Part shown: one piece after another, positions 15,402 to 23,795 of the stretch | Position numbering within the stretch: position 1 is the first letter of the stretch | Layout: every line of letters starts with the position of its first letter | Assembly: GCA_900538475.1 (NCBI GenBank) | Contig: UPYT01000026.1 | Coordinates: 1-46,943 of the forward strand | DNA length: 46,943 bases | Source of the DNA: an uncultured Clostridium sp. | GTDB lineage: Bacteria; Bacillota; Clostridia; Lachnospirales; Lachnospiraceae | Direction: 5' to 3' | Made by a program: the position numbers and the translations under genes | The notes under the pieces: model-generated | The model's input: the letters and a program-made list of their open reading frames with translations, nothing else | What the model was told of the DNA's origin: nothing | The model's database searches: none

Positions 15402-17261
15402 TTACACTCTGATTTTAATGTCATATTCCCGCAGCCAGCAGTCCACCTGAAGCATATATGCCATCATCTGGGGAGCTGCCATCAGCTGTCCGTACCAGGG
15501 TCTTCCATAATCAGAAGGCTTTCGCAGAAAACGCATGGTTTTTTCCCGATCCAAAAGCTCTGCCCCCGGACGTTTTGAATCCTCAAGCATTTCCCTCATC
15601 CACTCAGCCAGAATTTCTTCATAATACGGCACATAGGTTTTAGGGTAAGGAGACTTTTTTCTTGTGCGAACCTCCTCCGGCAGGATTCCCTTTGCAATTT
15701 CCCTCAAAAGATGTTTTACCTCCCCATTTTTTGCCTTCATTTCCCACGGCACATTCCAGAGATATTCCACAATCCGGTAATCTGCAAAAGGAACCCGGGC
15801 TCTAAGCCCTGCCGAGCTGCTGGTTCGGTCCATGCGGTTAAGCAGGGTCTGCATAAACCACTTTAAATTCAGCCATGCCATCTGCCGCTGCCTGAGCTTT
15901 TCCGGACTCTCCTCCGGACATTGCGGAACACGTTCCAGGGTTTCTCGGTACCGTTTTTCTACATACTGCTCCATTCCCAGCTCCTGCAGAAAATCCTCTT
16001 TCAGAAGAACCTTTCTTGCATCCAGATCTCTAGTCCAGGGGAATGTATCTGCATTCAACATCTCCTTTTTATGAAACCAGGGATACCCCCCAAAGATCTC
16101 ATCGGCACACTCCCCTGTCATCGCGATCCCGCAATACCTGGCAGTCTGACGGCAGAAATATAATAAAGAAGAATCAATGTCTCCCATCACAGGCAAATCT
16201 GCTGCCCTTACAGAATCTTCCAGCAAATCTGCCAGCTGACGGCTGCTGCACTCCAGACAGTGGTGTTGGGAATTCAAAAAATCTGCCATCTGCTCTACAT
16301 AAGGATGATCCTGGGAGGGCTGAAAAGCATTGGCCTTAAAATATTTCCCATTATCTGTAAAATCAAAAGAGAAGGTATCCAGACGCTGTCCTTTTTCTTC
16401 GGCAAGGGAAACGCAGACCGCAGATACCAGGCTGCTGTCCAGTCCTCCGGAAAGAAAAGCGCACAGAGGCTCCTTCGCAGCTGCCTGACGTGTGACTGCA
16501 TCTATCACCAGTTCCCTCACCTTTTCCACGGTTGTATCATAGCTGTCTTCATGAGGACGGCTTTCCAGCCCCCACCATTCCATTTGCCTGCATCCATCCG
16601 GCGCAGCAATCATCATTCGTGCCGGCTCCAATTCAAAAATCCCTTTCAGCACACCATTTCCCGGCGTCCGTGCCGGACCAATACTGAAAATCTCGTTAAG
16701 GCCCTCCCGATCCACCTCTGGCCGAATTCCCGGGCAGGCAAGAAGTCCTTTCAGCCGGGAAGCAAAATACAGCCGGTCTTTCCAGAAGGTATAAAACAAA
16801 GGCTTTACTCCAATCCGATCCCGATACAGAAAAACCATTTTTTTGTTAAAATCCACAACAGCCATGGCAAATACCCCATTCAGCTGTTTTACAAATTCCG
16901 GGCCATAATGGAGATACATCCGCCCCGCCAGCTCCGCATCCCCATCTGTTTCCAGATCTTCTCCCAGTTCCTTCAGCTCAGTACGCAGTTCCCTGGAATT
17001 ATAAAATTCCCCGTCCAAAAAAACTGCTGCTCTCCGTTCCAGACTCCGCCATTCCCAGAAGCATTCGTTTGCTTCCGGCTCTTTCCTGGCAGATAAATGG
17101 TTTTGTGCCATTCCTCCTGCTGCCACCCCCGTCTGGTTTCCCCGTGCTTTTCCTGATAATACAGCACCCCGATCCTGCTGTGCCTGAAATATCTGCCCCA
17201 GCACTGCCTCCTGCTCTCCCGTATCCCAGAATCCTCCGTAAAATCCGCCAATCGCTGCCAT
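15402..17261 (-). CDS. Asparagine-synthetase-like protein with inactive glutaminase domain
   Basis: A 619-residue protein of AsnB layout: class II glutamine amidotransferase domain (1-190), then a synthetase domain with the PP-loop SGGLDSS (271-277) and TGECADEIFGGY. AsnB makes asparagine from aspartate, ATP and glutamine or ammonia. The catalytic N-terminal cysteine is missing: the protein begins MAAIGGF where active enzymes have MCGI/MCSI. The ERLSI arginine motif is also lost, and the oxyanion NGEIYN reads DGEFYN (83-88). The start is secure, with AAGGAG upstream. So the ATP-dependent half looks intact and the glutaminase half dead, suggesting free ammonia or another amine as donor. It is read just after the permease gene at 17349, on the same strand, and may form an operon with it. 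Confidence 0.85.
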   Translation of the reverse strand: MAAIGGFYGGFWDTGEQEAVLGQIFQAQQDRGAVLSGKARGNQTGVAAGGMAQNHLSARKEPEANECFWEWRSLERRAAVFLDGEFYNSRELRTELKELGEDLETDGDAELAGRMYLHYGPEFVKQLNGVFAMAVVDFNKKMVFLYRDRIGVKPLFYTFWKDRLYFASRLKGLLACPGIRPEVDREGLNEIFSIGPARTPGNGVLKGIFELEPARMMIAAPDGCRQMEWWGLESRPHEDSYDTTVEKVRELVIDAVTRQAAAKEPLCAFLSGGLDSSLVSAVCVSLAEEKGQRLDTFSFDFTDNGKYFKANAFQPSQDHPYVEQMADFLNSQHHCLECSSRQLADLLEDSVRAADLPVMGDIDSSLLYFCRQTARYCGIAMTGECADEIFGGYPWFHKKEMLNADTFPWTRDLDARKVLLKEDFLQELGMEQYVEKRYRETLERVPQCPEESPEKLRQRQMAWLNLKWFMQTLLNRMDRTSSSAGLRARVPFADYRIVEYLWNVPWEMKAKNGEVKHLLREIAKGILPEEVRTRKKSPYPKTYVPYYEEILAEWMREMLEDSKRPGAELLDREKTMRFLRKPSDYGRPWYGQLMAAPQMMAYMLQVDCWLREYDIKIRV

Positions 17262-17348
17262 ATGCCCTCTGTCTCCTTTTTTCTGAATTTATAACCATTG
17301 TCTTTTTTCCTGTGTTCCCTTCCAAAAGCTTCTGCTTCTTTGGTCATA

Positions 17349-18806
17349 CTACAAAAGTACACATCCCACCAAAAAAACTGCAGCAAATCCAATCAATACC
17401 GGCTTGAGATTTTTTCCTGCCAGTTTCAGAGGATCTACATTGCAGATCGCTGCAACCGGGATGAGTCCCCAGGGAATGATGGTTCCGCCTCCTGTAAAAA
17501 CTGCTGTAATCTGTCCGGCAGCTGCAAGCACTGGAATCGACGTCCCGGAAGCTGTGCCAAAGGTTCTGGCCAGAGCTCCTGTCAGTGGCAGTCCGGAAAA
17601 TCCCGAGCCATCCAGCCCGGTCAGTCCTCCTGCCAGCATCTGGATCAAAAGAGAGCCATAACGATTCACAGGCGCATGTTCTGCCAGCCAGAGCGCCCAG
17701 TCATTCATAAGACCGCTGCTGATCTCCTTTCCCAGCACTGTATTCAGTCCCCCTCCCCCCAGAAAGAAAAAGGCGCCAATCACAATCACTGGTGCAAAAA
17801 TCTGAATTGCAAAAAGAAAACCATCTGTTACATATCCAGTAATTTTCCCAAAAGAATTTCGACCATAGGCTGCTGCTGAACTAATGCACATGACAAGAAG
17901 CGCCGTCCCGGAAACCAAACTGGTTGCATCTGACCCCTTTACATCACAGACTGTCAAAAACACAATATCCGCAAGAAATGCCAATGGTGTGAGAAAAGCC
18001 GCTGCTAATGCCGCTCGTCTCTTTTCCTGTTCTATTCCATGAAAATAGCTGCATCTGATTGTTTTTTTCTCTCCAGACTCCGTTTTTCTTTTGATCAGGA
18101 CGCCCGGATCTGCCATTTCTTCATCACAGTAAATCTGGCCCGATTTTCCTTCTGTAATCTCCTTTTTATACAGAAAAAAAGCTGCCATTGCTGTTACCGC
18201 TCCCATAACGAGAAACAGCGGGCCGCCTTCCTGCAGAATGTCCTGCGCAGAAATTCCCGCTGCCTTTGCAGACACAGAAGGGGCCCCCTGTACCACCAGA
18301 TCATAGCTAAGCGCCATTCCATGCCCAAAAAGATTCATTGCCATAGCCGCCATGAGCGGAGAAAGCCCGACCTTCCCTGCAAAGGGCAGCAGGATTGCCC
18401 CTACCAGCGCCACAGACGGCGAAGGCCATAAAAACAAAGAAAACAGAAACATAGAAAGTCCCAGAACCCACCAGGCCATTGTTGGTGTCTTCATAATCCC
18501 GGCCATAGGCGCCATCAAAAGTCTGCTGCTTCCCAAATCCGTCAGACATTTGGACAAAGCAGCGACCAGGGCAATCGTTGCAATTACCTCCATAAACTCT
18601 CTGGCTGCATAAATAATCGCTGAAAAAACAGTCTGTATTCCTCCGCTTACGGTCCCCAATCCCAAAAATCCCATCAAGAAAAGAAACAGGACACATACCG
18701 GCGGAGTCTCAATCCGCAGGATCATTACTGACAAAATCGCAATAACTCCCACAAGATAAACGAAATGAATCGGTGTCAGCAAAACTGCTGTCTCCGGCAT
18801 TTCCAT
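17349..18806 (-). CDS. Multi-spanning permease, ion-transporter-superfamily type
   Basis: About 485 residues with 11-12 hydrophobic spans. Typical re-entrant or binding segments are FLWPSPSVALVGAILLPFAG near residue 130 and GGGTIIPWG near the C-terminus, with LTGLDGSGFSGLPLTG between. This resembles gluconate/citrate/NhaC-like secondary carriers of the ion transporter superfamily. The exact family and substrate are not recognised. A soluble charged loop lies in the middle (about residues 215-265). The start is uncertain between GTG 18809, ATG 18806 and ATG 18800; GGGAG lies just upstream. It is followed within 90 bases by the asparagine-synthetase-like gene, so amino acid or dicarboxylate transport is a reasonable guess. 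Confidence 0.7.
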   Translation of the reverse strand: MEMPETAVLLTPIHFVYLVGVIAILSVMILRIETPPVCVLFLFLMGFLGLGTVSGGIQTVFSAIIYAAREFMEVIATIALVAALSKCLTDLGSSRLLMAPMAGIMKTPTMAWWVLGLSMFLFSLFLWPSPSVALVGAILLPFAGKVGLSPLMAAMAMNLFGHGMALSYDLVVQGAPSVSAKAAGISAQDILQEGGPLFLVMGAVTAMAAFFLYKKEITEGKSGQIYCDEEMADPGVLIKRKTESGEKKTIRCSYFHGIEQEKRRAALAAAFLTPLAFLADIVFLTVCDVKGSDATSLVSGTALLVMCISSAAAYGRNSFGKITGYVTDGFLFAIQIFAPVIVIGAFFFLGGGGLNTVLGKEISSGLMNDWALWLAEHAPVNRYGSLLIQMLAGGLTGLDGSGFSGLPLTGALARTFGTASGTSIPVLAAAGQITAVFTGGGTIIPWGLIPVAAICNVDPLKLAGKNLKPVLIGFAAVFLVGCVLL

Positions 18807-18865
18807 CACTCTCCCACATCATTCATATCCTATCCTATGCGGCTTTTCCCTGAAATGAGCATGAT

Positions 18866-18881
18866 TTGGCAAACGCTTTCT
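18866..18881. promoter_or_regulatory. Possible CcpA-type cre box
   Basis: TTGGCAAACGCTTTCT resembles the palindromic catabolite-response element core (AAACGCTTT-like), with mismatches at the ends. It lies between the divergent permease and NSS transporter genes and could affect either. Judged by eye only. Confidence 0.3.
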
Positions 18882-18937
18882 TTTTCTATCAGAAAACGTG
18901 CAAAAACATGGCAAAAATGCGCCAGGGGAAAAATACC

Positions 18938-18966
18938 TTGAATAAAATGTCGGAAAATGGTATCCT
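18938..18966 (+). promoter_or_regulatory. Promoter of the NSS transporter
   Basis: TTGAAT (18938-18943), 17 bp, TATCCT (18961-18966), about 30 bases before the start codon at 18996. Confidence 0.6.
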
Positions 18967-18995
18967 GTTATCATATGACTGAATGGGAGGTTAAC

Positions 18996-20384
18996 ATGAA
19001 TAACAACGAAACTGAAAAAAAACATCATCATGCCCGCGGCAGATTTTCCGGGCGCATCGGTTATGTACTGGCTGTTGCAGGCTCTGCCGTAGGTCTTGGC
19101 AATATCTGGCGGTTCCCTTACCTGGCAGCCAAATATGGCGGCGGAATGTTCCTGCTGGTATATTTGCTCTTAATCCTTACCTTCGGCTATGTGCTGATTG
19201 TTTCTGAGACTGCCCTGGGACGTATGACCCGCAAAAGCCCTGTAGGCGCTTTTGCCAAATTTGGAAAAAGCTTTTCCTTTCGCTTCGGCGGATGGATCAA
19301 CGCAGTCATTCCAATGATTATCGTTCCCTATTATTCTGTAATCGGCGGATGGGTTATCAAATACCTGTTTGAATATTTAAAAGGAAATTCTGCAGCTCTG
19401 GCAGCAGATGATTATTTTTCCAATTTTATTGCATCCTCCGGCACGGCAGAATTATGGTTCCTTATCTTTTCTGCCCTGGTATTTATCGTTATTCTGGCAG
19501 GTGTAAAAAATGGCGTTGAGCTGGTATCCAAAATCATGATGCCTGTTCTGGTTCTTCTGGCAATTTTTGTAGCTGCCTACTCCGTTACCAGACCGGGGGC
19601 AATGGAAGGTGTCAAATACTTCCTGATTCCCAACTTTGAGAACTTCTCGCCTATGACAGTTGTAGCAGCCATGGGACAGATGTTCTACTCTCTTTCCATT
19701 GCTATGGGTATCCTTTATACCTATGGTTCTTATCTGGGAAAAGATGTGGATATTGAAGCATCCACCAAGCAGGTAGAGATTTTTGATACAGCGATTGCTC
19801 TGCTGGCAGGCCTGATGATCATTCCTGCGGTATTTGCCTTCTCCGGCGGTGCTCCGGAGACCCTGCAGGCTGGTCCGTCTCTGATGTTTATCACTCTGCC
19901 AAAGGTGTTTGCAAGTATGGGCTTTGGAGGAATCGCAGGCTTCACCTTCTTCCTCCTGGTACTGCTTGCAGCCCTTACCAGCGCCATTTCTCTGATGGAA
20001 ACCAGCGTTTCTACTATTTCAGATGAGCTGGGATGGAACCGAAAGAAAAGCTGTATTATTATGGCCGTGGTTATGCTGTCCATCGGAAGCGCCTCTGCTT
20101 TTGGATATGGTATCTGGGATTTCGTAACGATTTTTGGAATGCAGATTCTGGATTTTGTTGACTTTTTAACCAACTCCGTTATGATGCCGATTGCTGCTCT
20201 TGCAACCTGCTTCCTGATTCTGAAAGTTGTTGGTCTTCAGACTATCAGCGAGGAAATCGAGCGCTCCTCTAAATTTAAAAGAAAGAAGCTTTATAGCTTC
20301 TTTATGAAGTATCTTGCACCGCTTTGCATTACCATTATTCTTTTAAGCTCCATTGCCAATGTACTTGGATGGATTCATATGTAA
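18996..20384 (+). CDS. Sodium-dependent neurotransmitter-symporter-family (SLC6-like) transporter
   Basis: A 462-residue secondary transporter of the NSS family (LeuT/TnaT type), which moves amino acids, tryptophan or amines with sodium. The signature GSAVGLGNIWRFPYLAAKYGGG lies in the first membrane span, right after a His- and charge-rich N-terminus. Eleven to twelve spans follow, including PYYSVIGGW and the Gly-rich span 6 region. The start ATG 18996 has GGGAGG six bases upstream; an ATG 39 bases earlier has no site. It has its own promoter and a terminator shared with the converging xdhC operon. Substrate is not predictable by eye. Confidence 0.92.
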   Translation: MNNNETEKKHHHARGRFSGRIGYVLAVAGSAVGLGNIWRFPYLAAKYGGGMFLLVYLLLILTFGYVLIVSETALGRMTRKSPVGAFAKFGKSFSFRFGGWINAVIPMIIVPYYSVIGGWVIKYLFEYLKGNSAALAADDYFSNFIASSGTAELWFLIFSALVFIVILAGVKNGVELVSKIMMPVLVLLAIFVAAYSVTRPGAMEGVKYFLIPNFENFSPMTVVAAMGQMFYSLSIAMGILYTYGSYLGKDVDIEASTKQVEIFDTAIALLAGLMIIPAVFAFSGGAPETLQAGPSLMFITLPKVFASMGFGGIAGFTFFLLVLLAALTSAISLMETSVSTISDELGWNRKKSCIIMAVVMLSIGSASAFGYGIWDFVTIFGMQILDFVDFLTNSVMMPIAALATCFLILKVVGLQTISEEIERSSKFKRKKLYSFFMKYLAPLCITIILLSSIANVLGWIHM

Positions 20385-20419
20385 GCTTTTGCTGTGCTTT
20401 CCCCTAACGGGAAAGTCTC

Positions 20420-20470
20420 AAAAAACGGTCGGTACACCGGTTATTGTAACTGATGTATCGACCGTTTTTT
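20420..20470. terminator. Bidirectional terminator between NSS transporter and xdhC
   Basis: AAAAAACGGTCGGTACA (20420-20436) pairs with TGTATCGACCGTTTTTT (20454-20470), a 17 bp stem with one G-U. T-runs lie on the 3' side on both strands, so it ends the + strand transporter and the minus-strand XdhC operon. Confidence 0.88.
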
Positions 20471-20500
20471 CTGTCAAATATTTCTAAGCTCTGTCTCCAC

Positions 20501-21511
20501 TTACGACATAGGGCATCCATGATGGCCGCCCTTTTCTCCTTCCCGCATCCGGGCCCGTTCTAAGATCATTTCTCCGGCTATGCTGATCGCAATCTCTTCC
20601 GGTGTAACAGCCCGAATGGCTGTTCCTATGGGACAATGTACCTGCTGAATTACCGATTCTGCAATTCCAGCTTCACGCAACTTTCCGTTTACAAATTCTT
20701 TTTTATGCTGAGAACCAATCGCCCCCACATAACAGGGCGGATTCTGAAGAACCTGGCGCTCTACCTCATAGTCAAAGCTGTGTCCGTTTGTCATAATCAC
20801 AACATAATCGGATTCTGACAAAACAAGATGCTCAGAAAGCTTGCGAAAATCACCGCAGATCACTGCCTCTGCTCCTGGGAAAAGCTCCCTGGAGGCATAT
20901 TCCGAACGATTATCCATAACTGTTACCCGGAATCCCACCGTATTCAGTATGGGAACCAGGGCCTGAGAACAATGACCTCCACCAAAAATCACTGCACGCT
21001 CTCCAATAGGAATCGGAAGGAATACCTGACCTTCTCTGCGGCCAAAATCACCGATTCCAGGAAGCTCTTTCTCTCCTTCCACACCGGCCTCTGCAAAGGA
21101 AGGCAGTCCGCCTTCCTGATGAAGAACCAGCCAGCCAGGAATCCGCTCCTCCATCTTCGTTAAAAGAAGCTCGGAAAACTCTCCCCAGAAAGAAAGAGAG
21201 GAATCAATGTACTGAAACCATACGGTTACATCTCCGCCGCAGACCATGCCGATATTTTCTTTTGCCTTGGGCGTCAGGGAGAAAAATTTCTCACAGGACT
21301 GCTTTTCCTCTAGAACCTTTTGTCCAAAGCGGATACACTGAAGCTCCACAGCTCCGCCGCCTACAGTACCGCAAAGCCGTCCTTCTGCCCCCACCAGCAT
21401 CTGCGCTCCCAGTCCCCTGGGAGAAGAGCCTTCCTGGGAAATAATACTTGCCAAAACCAGATCATGACCTGCAGCTGTCTCCTGACGGATATACTCAAAT
21501 ATTTTTTTCAC
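20501..21511 (-). CDS. XdhC/CoxI-family molybdoenzyme maturation factor
   Basis: A 336-residue protein that in other organisms binds molybdenum cofactor and inserts it, after sulfuration, into xanthine-dehydrogenase-type hydroxylases. N-terminal XdhC_CoxI domain: EGSSPRGLGAQMLV ... GTVGGGAVE (27-54) and GMVCGGDVTVW (88-98). C-terminal Rossmann domain: VIFGGGHCSQALV (175-187), VTVMDNR and YVGAIGS. The GTG start overlaps the stop of the preceding gene (GTGA at 21508-21511), so the two are coupled. No molybdoenzyme gene is in this window, so its client lies elsewhere. The C-terminal Cys/His bits (GGHHGCPMS) might bind metal. Confidence 0.88.
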   Translation of the reverse strand: MKKIFEYIRQETAAGHDLVLASIISQEGSSPRGLGAQMLVGAEGRLCGTVGGGAVELQCIRFGQKVLEEKQSCEKFFSLTPKAKENIGMVCGGDVTVWFQYIDSSLSFWGEFSELLLTKMEERIPGWLVLHQEGGLPSFAEAGVEGEKELPGIGDFGRREGQVFLPIPIGERAVIFGGGHCSQALVPILNTVGFRVTVMDNRSEYASRELFPGAEAVICGDFRKLSEHLVLSESDYVVIMTNGHSFDYEVERQVLQNPPCYVGAIGSQHKKEFVNGKLREAGIAESVIQQVHCPIGTAIRAVTPEEIAISIAGEMILERARMREGEKGGHHGCPMS

Positions 21512-22449
21512 GATAGTTTTCTCTCCTCTTCCAATTCGTCTGATATTTTCTGAAAATGCTTCTCAAACAGCCTTTGGACAGCTTCCTCTGCCTCTTCCTG
21601 AAATGCACTGTAAGAATCCATTATCTGCCTTGCTGCTTCTGTCAGGCGAGAATAACCGCCATGCTTCCCTCCCTGCCCTGTTGCCAAAACCGTTTTTCCT
21701 ATCTGTTCCTCCATCGTAGATATGAGCCGGCGTCCTTTTGTATAAGATATTCCCATACGCTGACATGCATTCGCCAGAGAACCTTCTGTTTCTGTCAGCT
21801 GCAGAAGCTGATGAATACCCGGACCATAAAATACTTTTTCCCGGCGGATTCGCACCTGAACAGATGTCTTCATTTTCCTGACATCATGGCTTTCTGAGAG
21901 AGCTTCATAAGATGTCCCTGTGTTTTTGTCAGATAAGATCCCCTTATCCTCTGTTTCTATAATATTGGGACGAATTCCGGAAGCCTCAACCGCTCCCCGT
22001 AAGCCTTTTTCTCCCTGATAGGCAAGAAGCCGGGAGAAGCAGCTTTTTCTCAAAAGAATCGGATGCCCGCACCGGCCATGGCAGCTGGGAATACAGACCT
22101 CTCCTTCTGCATCCAAAAGCATCCGAACCGTTTTTTCCGAAAACATGGGTACATTTCCATGGGCAACCAGAATTTCTGTACATTGATCCTGCAAATAGCA
22201 AACTCCCTGCTGGATACTGTCCAGCATCTCTCCCTCCGATGATGCGGTAAGAAATACTAAATTCATGGACGGCACCAGTTTTTTGGGCCATTCTCTTTCA
22301 TCTCCCACAACCGCAATCCGCCGAATCCCTGTCATTTGAAGCAGCAGCACCATCCGTTCCAGAGCAGAGATTCTTCCAATCTGCCGCTCTGGAGCAAAAG
22401 CGCTTTGATGATCCGTTTTTCCGGTTGCTATAATCAACGCCCCTGTCAT
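21508..22449 (-). CDS. MocA-like nucleotidyltransferase fused to a ModE/LysR-type HTH
   Basis: A 313-residue fusion. Residues 1-190 resemble the MobA/MocA nucleotidyltransferase fold (CTP or GTP transfer to molybdopterin), but the glycine-rich nucleotide loop LAGGxSxRMG is replaced by IIATGKTDHQ, so catalysis is doubtful. Residues 205-290 form a ModE N-terminal winged helix: SLANACQRMGISYTKGRRLISTMEEQIG, then the wing GGKHGGYSRLTEAAR. The fusion suggests a regulator that senses cofactor or molybdate. Its ATG overlaps the stop of the upstream binding-protein gene (22446-22449). Likely target: the divergent promoters at 23669-23767. Confidence 0.8.
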   Translation of the reverse strand: MTGALIIATGKTDHQSAFAPERQIGRISALERMVLLLQMTGIRRIAVVGDEREWPKKLVPSMNLVFLTASSEGEMLDSIQQGVCYLQDQCTEILVAHGNVPMFSEKTVRMLLDAEGEVCIPSCHGRCGHPILLRKSCFSRLLAYQGEKGLRGAVEASGIRPNIIETEDKGILSDKNTGTSYEALSESHDVRKMKTSVQVRIRREKVFYGPGIHQLLQLTETEGSLANACQRMGISYTKGRRLISTMEEQIGKTVLATGQGGKHGGYSRLTEAARQIMDSYSAFQEEAEEAVQRLFEKHFQKISDELEEERKLS

Positions 22450-23615
22450 GATGGATCATCCTTTTGCATACCCTGGTAAATTCGATTCAGTTCTTCTTCT
22501 GTCAAATCTACGTGATAAAACAGCTGGAAGAATTCCTTCACCTCTTCATCAACATTAAAATTCAGATATTCCGGATAAATCAGGCCGGAAAGCCAGCGAA
22601 TCCCTACAATACGATTTGGTCCATTGGGACGGTCGATCCAGCTGAAGGGAGCATTGGGGGTTCCGTACACTGCTTCTTCCTTCACTGCCTTTAAGGATGC
22701 ATAATCCGGATTTTCCAGAATGGATTCTGCTGCAGAAGCTCCTGTAATGTCTGCTTTTGGTTCTCCATTTACGATAATCACATCCGGATCCCATGCAAGA
22801 AGCTGTTCCGCTGAAATCTGAATCCGTCCGCCTTCTCCCATTTCCAGCTCTGCCACATTGATTCCCTTGACCATTTCAATAATCTGGGCATGAGGAGAGC
22901 CTGCCGGTGCGGTTTCCAGAGAATCTTCGCCATTTCCATAGTAAATCCGAACCTTTTCCTCCTCCGGAATGTTCATATTTTCAATATCCTGGAATGTTTT
23001 TTCTGCATAAGCTGCCAGCTTTTCAGCCGCTTCCTCTTCACCAAACAGTTCTCCCATAAACCGGTATGCCTCTGGAGCTGCCATCAGATCCCCATCTACC
23101 GCCACAACAGGAATTCCTAAGCTTTTCGCCAAAGCGTCACAGTCAGATACCATCTTTTCATTTATAGTTCCTACATTCAGAGCTATGGTTGGCCCTGCTG
23201 CTATGACAGCCTCATAATTCACTGCATCTCCCATGCCAAAATTGGGAATGTTATGATACTGTTCCAGAATTACACTCTTTTCTACCTCATTTAACTCATA
23301 GTTCCATCCAAGAAGCCGGTCCGGAACCAGGGTATATAAATAAATTGCAGCAGCCGGTCCGGCAGAAAAAACAGATTTGATTTCCGCAGGAACCGTCATC
23401 GTTCTCCCTGCCATATCTGTAATCTCACGCTCTTTGGAAGTCTCCGCCAGAGTCTCCTCCTTTGTCTCTTCCTTCGCTGTGGTCTCCTCCTGAGACTGAA
23501 CTGTAGCTTCCTGCTGCGTCTGTGCAGGCTTTTCTGCCTTTCCACATCCGGTAAGCATACCGGCTGTCATGATTGCTGCAAGAGACAGGGCTAATAACTG
23601 TTTTGACTTTTTCAT
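22446..23615 (-). CDS. Metal/cofactor ABC transporter solute-binding lipoprotein (FecB/BtuF/MolA-like)
   Basis: A 389-residue lipoprotein: signal MKKSKQLLALSLAAIMTAG, lipobox LTGC with lipid-bearing Cys24, then a Glu/Thr-rich linker (about 25-65). The rest is a helical-backbone (cluster A-II) periplasmic-binding fold: EITDMAGRTMTVPAEIKSV, NYELNEVEKS, and AEQLLAWDPDVIIVNG. Such proteins bind ferric siderophores, cobalamin, heme, or, in MolA, molybdate/tungstate. The coupled genes for XdhC and a MocA-like protein favour molybdate or tungstate. It is divergent from its permease and ATPase at 23796-25641. Confidence 0.82.
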   Translation of the reverse strand: MKKSKQLLALSLAAIMTAGMLTGCGKAEKPAQTQQEATVQSQEETTAKEETKEETLAETSKEREITDMAGRTMTVPAEIKSVFSAGPAAAIYLYTLVPDRLLGWNYELNEVEKSVILEQYHNIPNFGMGDAVNYEAVIAAGPTIALNVGTINEKMVSDCDALAKSLGIPVVAVDGDLMAAPEAYRFMGELFGEEEAAEKLAAYAEKTFQDIENMNIPEEEKVRIYYGNGEDSLETAPAGSPHAQIIEMVKGINVAELEMGEGGRIQISAEQLLAWDPDVIIVNGEPKADITGASAAESILENPDYASLKAVKEEAVYGTPNAPFSWIDRPNGPNRIVGIRWLSGLIYPEYLNFNVDEEVKEFFQLFYHVDLTEEELNRIYQGMQKDDPS

Positions 23616-23668
23616 AAGTACCTCCTCTGAACTGATACCTCATTTTTTATTATGCAGGCAAGATGGAA

Positions 23669-23697
23669 TTGACATTCTCCTCCACCTGCGATATACT
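23669..23697 (+). promoter_or_regulatory. Promoter of the permease-ATPase-methyltransferase operon
   Basis: TTGACA (23669-23674), 17 bp, TATACT (23692-23697) on the + strand. The start site would be near 23704, leaving an untranslated leader of about 90 nt. It faces the minus-strand promoter at 23739-23767. Confidence 0.75.
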
Positions 23698-23738
23698 TTT
23701 AAAAGCGAATGGTTTTAAAAAACATATCGGATATATGA

Positions 23739-23767
23739 AGTATAGCACCTGTATATATATTCGTCAA
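23739..23767 (-). promoter_or_regulatory. Promoter of the binding protein-MocA-XdhC operon
   Basis: TTGACG (23762-23767), 17 bp, TATACT (23739-23744) on the minus strand. The start site would be near 23732. The two promoters are face to face and the first about 30 nt of their transcripts overlap. Confidence 0.7.
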
Positions 23768-23795
23768 GACTAAAGAACTGTAAGGAGCAGCTGTT

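Noticed and set aside
16260..17096. 278-codon + strand frame opposite the asparagine-synthetase-like gene
   Set aside because: Antisense shadow of a gene with clear PP-loop and synthetase motifs; no ribosome site.
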